Positions 6,242 through 6,382 of a stretch of DNA of 6,382 nt are shown piece by piece. The stretch is from Veillonella sp. (GTDB lineage Bacteria > Bacillota > Negativicutes > Veillonellales > Veillonellaceae). The notes under the pieces were generated by a model, which saw only the letters and a program-made list of their open reading frames with translations, made no database searches and was not told where the DNA came from. Where the stretch lies: contig NZ_SVCB01000066.1 in assembly GCF_015058545.1 (NCBI RefSeq), positions 1 to 6,382 of the forward strand. Reading direction: 5' to 3'. The stretch's first letter is position 1, and every line of letters begins with the position of its first letter. Made by a program: the position numbers and the translations under genes.

Positions 6242-6382
6242 TTATTTCATAGAGTAACCATATGTGACACGCGCCAACTCTTCAATACCATTAACGATAA
6301 ACTGTGAATAACTCATTATCCAGCGAGCATCAATAACATATATTTGATGATTTTTTACTGCCTTCACATCCTTTAAGGCCGG
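6242..6382 (-). CDS. ABC-transporter substrate-binding protein, BtuF/FepB type (partial, only the C-terminal end present)
   Basis: The frame is open from the window edge to a TAA at 6242-6244 and encodes 46 residues. The segment A-L-K-D-V-K-A-V-K-N-H-Q-I-Y-V-I-D is the typical end of the periplasmic-binding-protein-2 fold, in which 'p.l..l.AvkngrVy.id' precedes the last helix. These proteins hand cobalamin, heme or ferric siderophores from the periplasm to an inner-membrane ABC permease. The N-terminal part, any signal peptide or lipobox, and the permease and ATPase genes lie outside the window. It shares strand with the TonB-dependent receptor 79 bp downstream, which supports one uptake pathway. 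The call rests on a short stretch, but the motif and context agree. Confidence 0.72.
   Translation of the reverse strand, partial: PALKDVKAVKNHQIYVIDARWIMSYSQFIVNGIEELARVTYGYSMK

Overview
The window holds six genes, all on the minus strand, so transcription runs from high to low coordinates. In transcription order they are: the last 46 residues of an ABC-transporter substrate-binding protein (BtuF/FepB type); a TonB-dependent outer-membrane receptor; a CbiZ-type adenosylcobinamide amidohydrolase with a C-terminal extension; a NifH-like ATPase; and two nitrogenase component-1 (NifD/NifK-type) subunits, the second cut by the window edge. I see no credible gene on the plus strand, no tRNA or rRNA, no mobile element and no CRISPR array. 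The only non-coding stretches are gaps of 79, 119 and 94 bp.

The gene content suggests an anaerobic, outer-membrane-bearing Firmicute of the Negativicutes (a Veillonella/Dialister/Megasphaera-like relative). A signal-peptide-bearing TonB-dependent receptor implies an outer membrane. The moderate GC content, strong AGGAGG-like ribosome sites, CbiZ and an oxygen-sensitive nitrogenase-like enzyme fit such an anaerobe. This assignment is inferred from gene content, not from a marker gene.

Layout. 6242-6382: end of the substrate-binding protein. 6163-6241: leader of the receptor, with an AT-rich palindrome. 4258-6162: the receptor. 4139-4257: a spacer with two inverted repeats. 2933-4138: cbiZ. 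2839-2932: a spacer with short direct repeats. 2026-2838, 675-2039 and <1-685: an H-D-K cassette whose members overlap by 14 and 11 bp and are probably translationally coupled.

How the genes may work together. The receptor and binding protein look like the outer-membrane and periplasmic parts of an importer for a large metal chelate, such as a corrinoid, another tetrapyrrole or a metallophore. CbiZ is known to hydrolyse the amide between the corrin ring and the aminopropanol linker, which makes a corrinoid or related tetrapyrrole the best substrate guess. The H-D-K set has the cysteines for an [4Fe-4S] reductase and for a P-cluster-like centre in the catalytic pair. The complete D-like subunit lacks the cysteine that holds the nitrogenase cofactor. 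It is therefore unlikely to fix nitrogen and more likely to be an ATP-driven reductase, like DPOR, COR, CfbCD or methylthio-alkane reductase. The proposal that it reduces an imported, CbiZ-processed tetrapyrrole or corrinoid is inference from the neighbourhood and is the main point of interest here.
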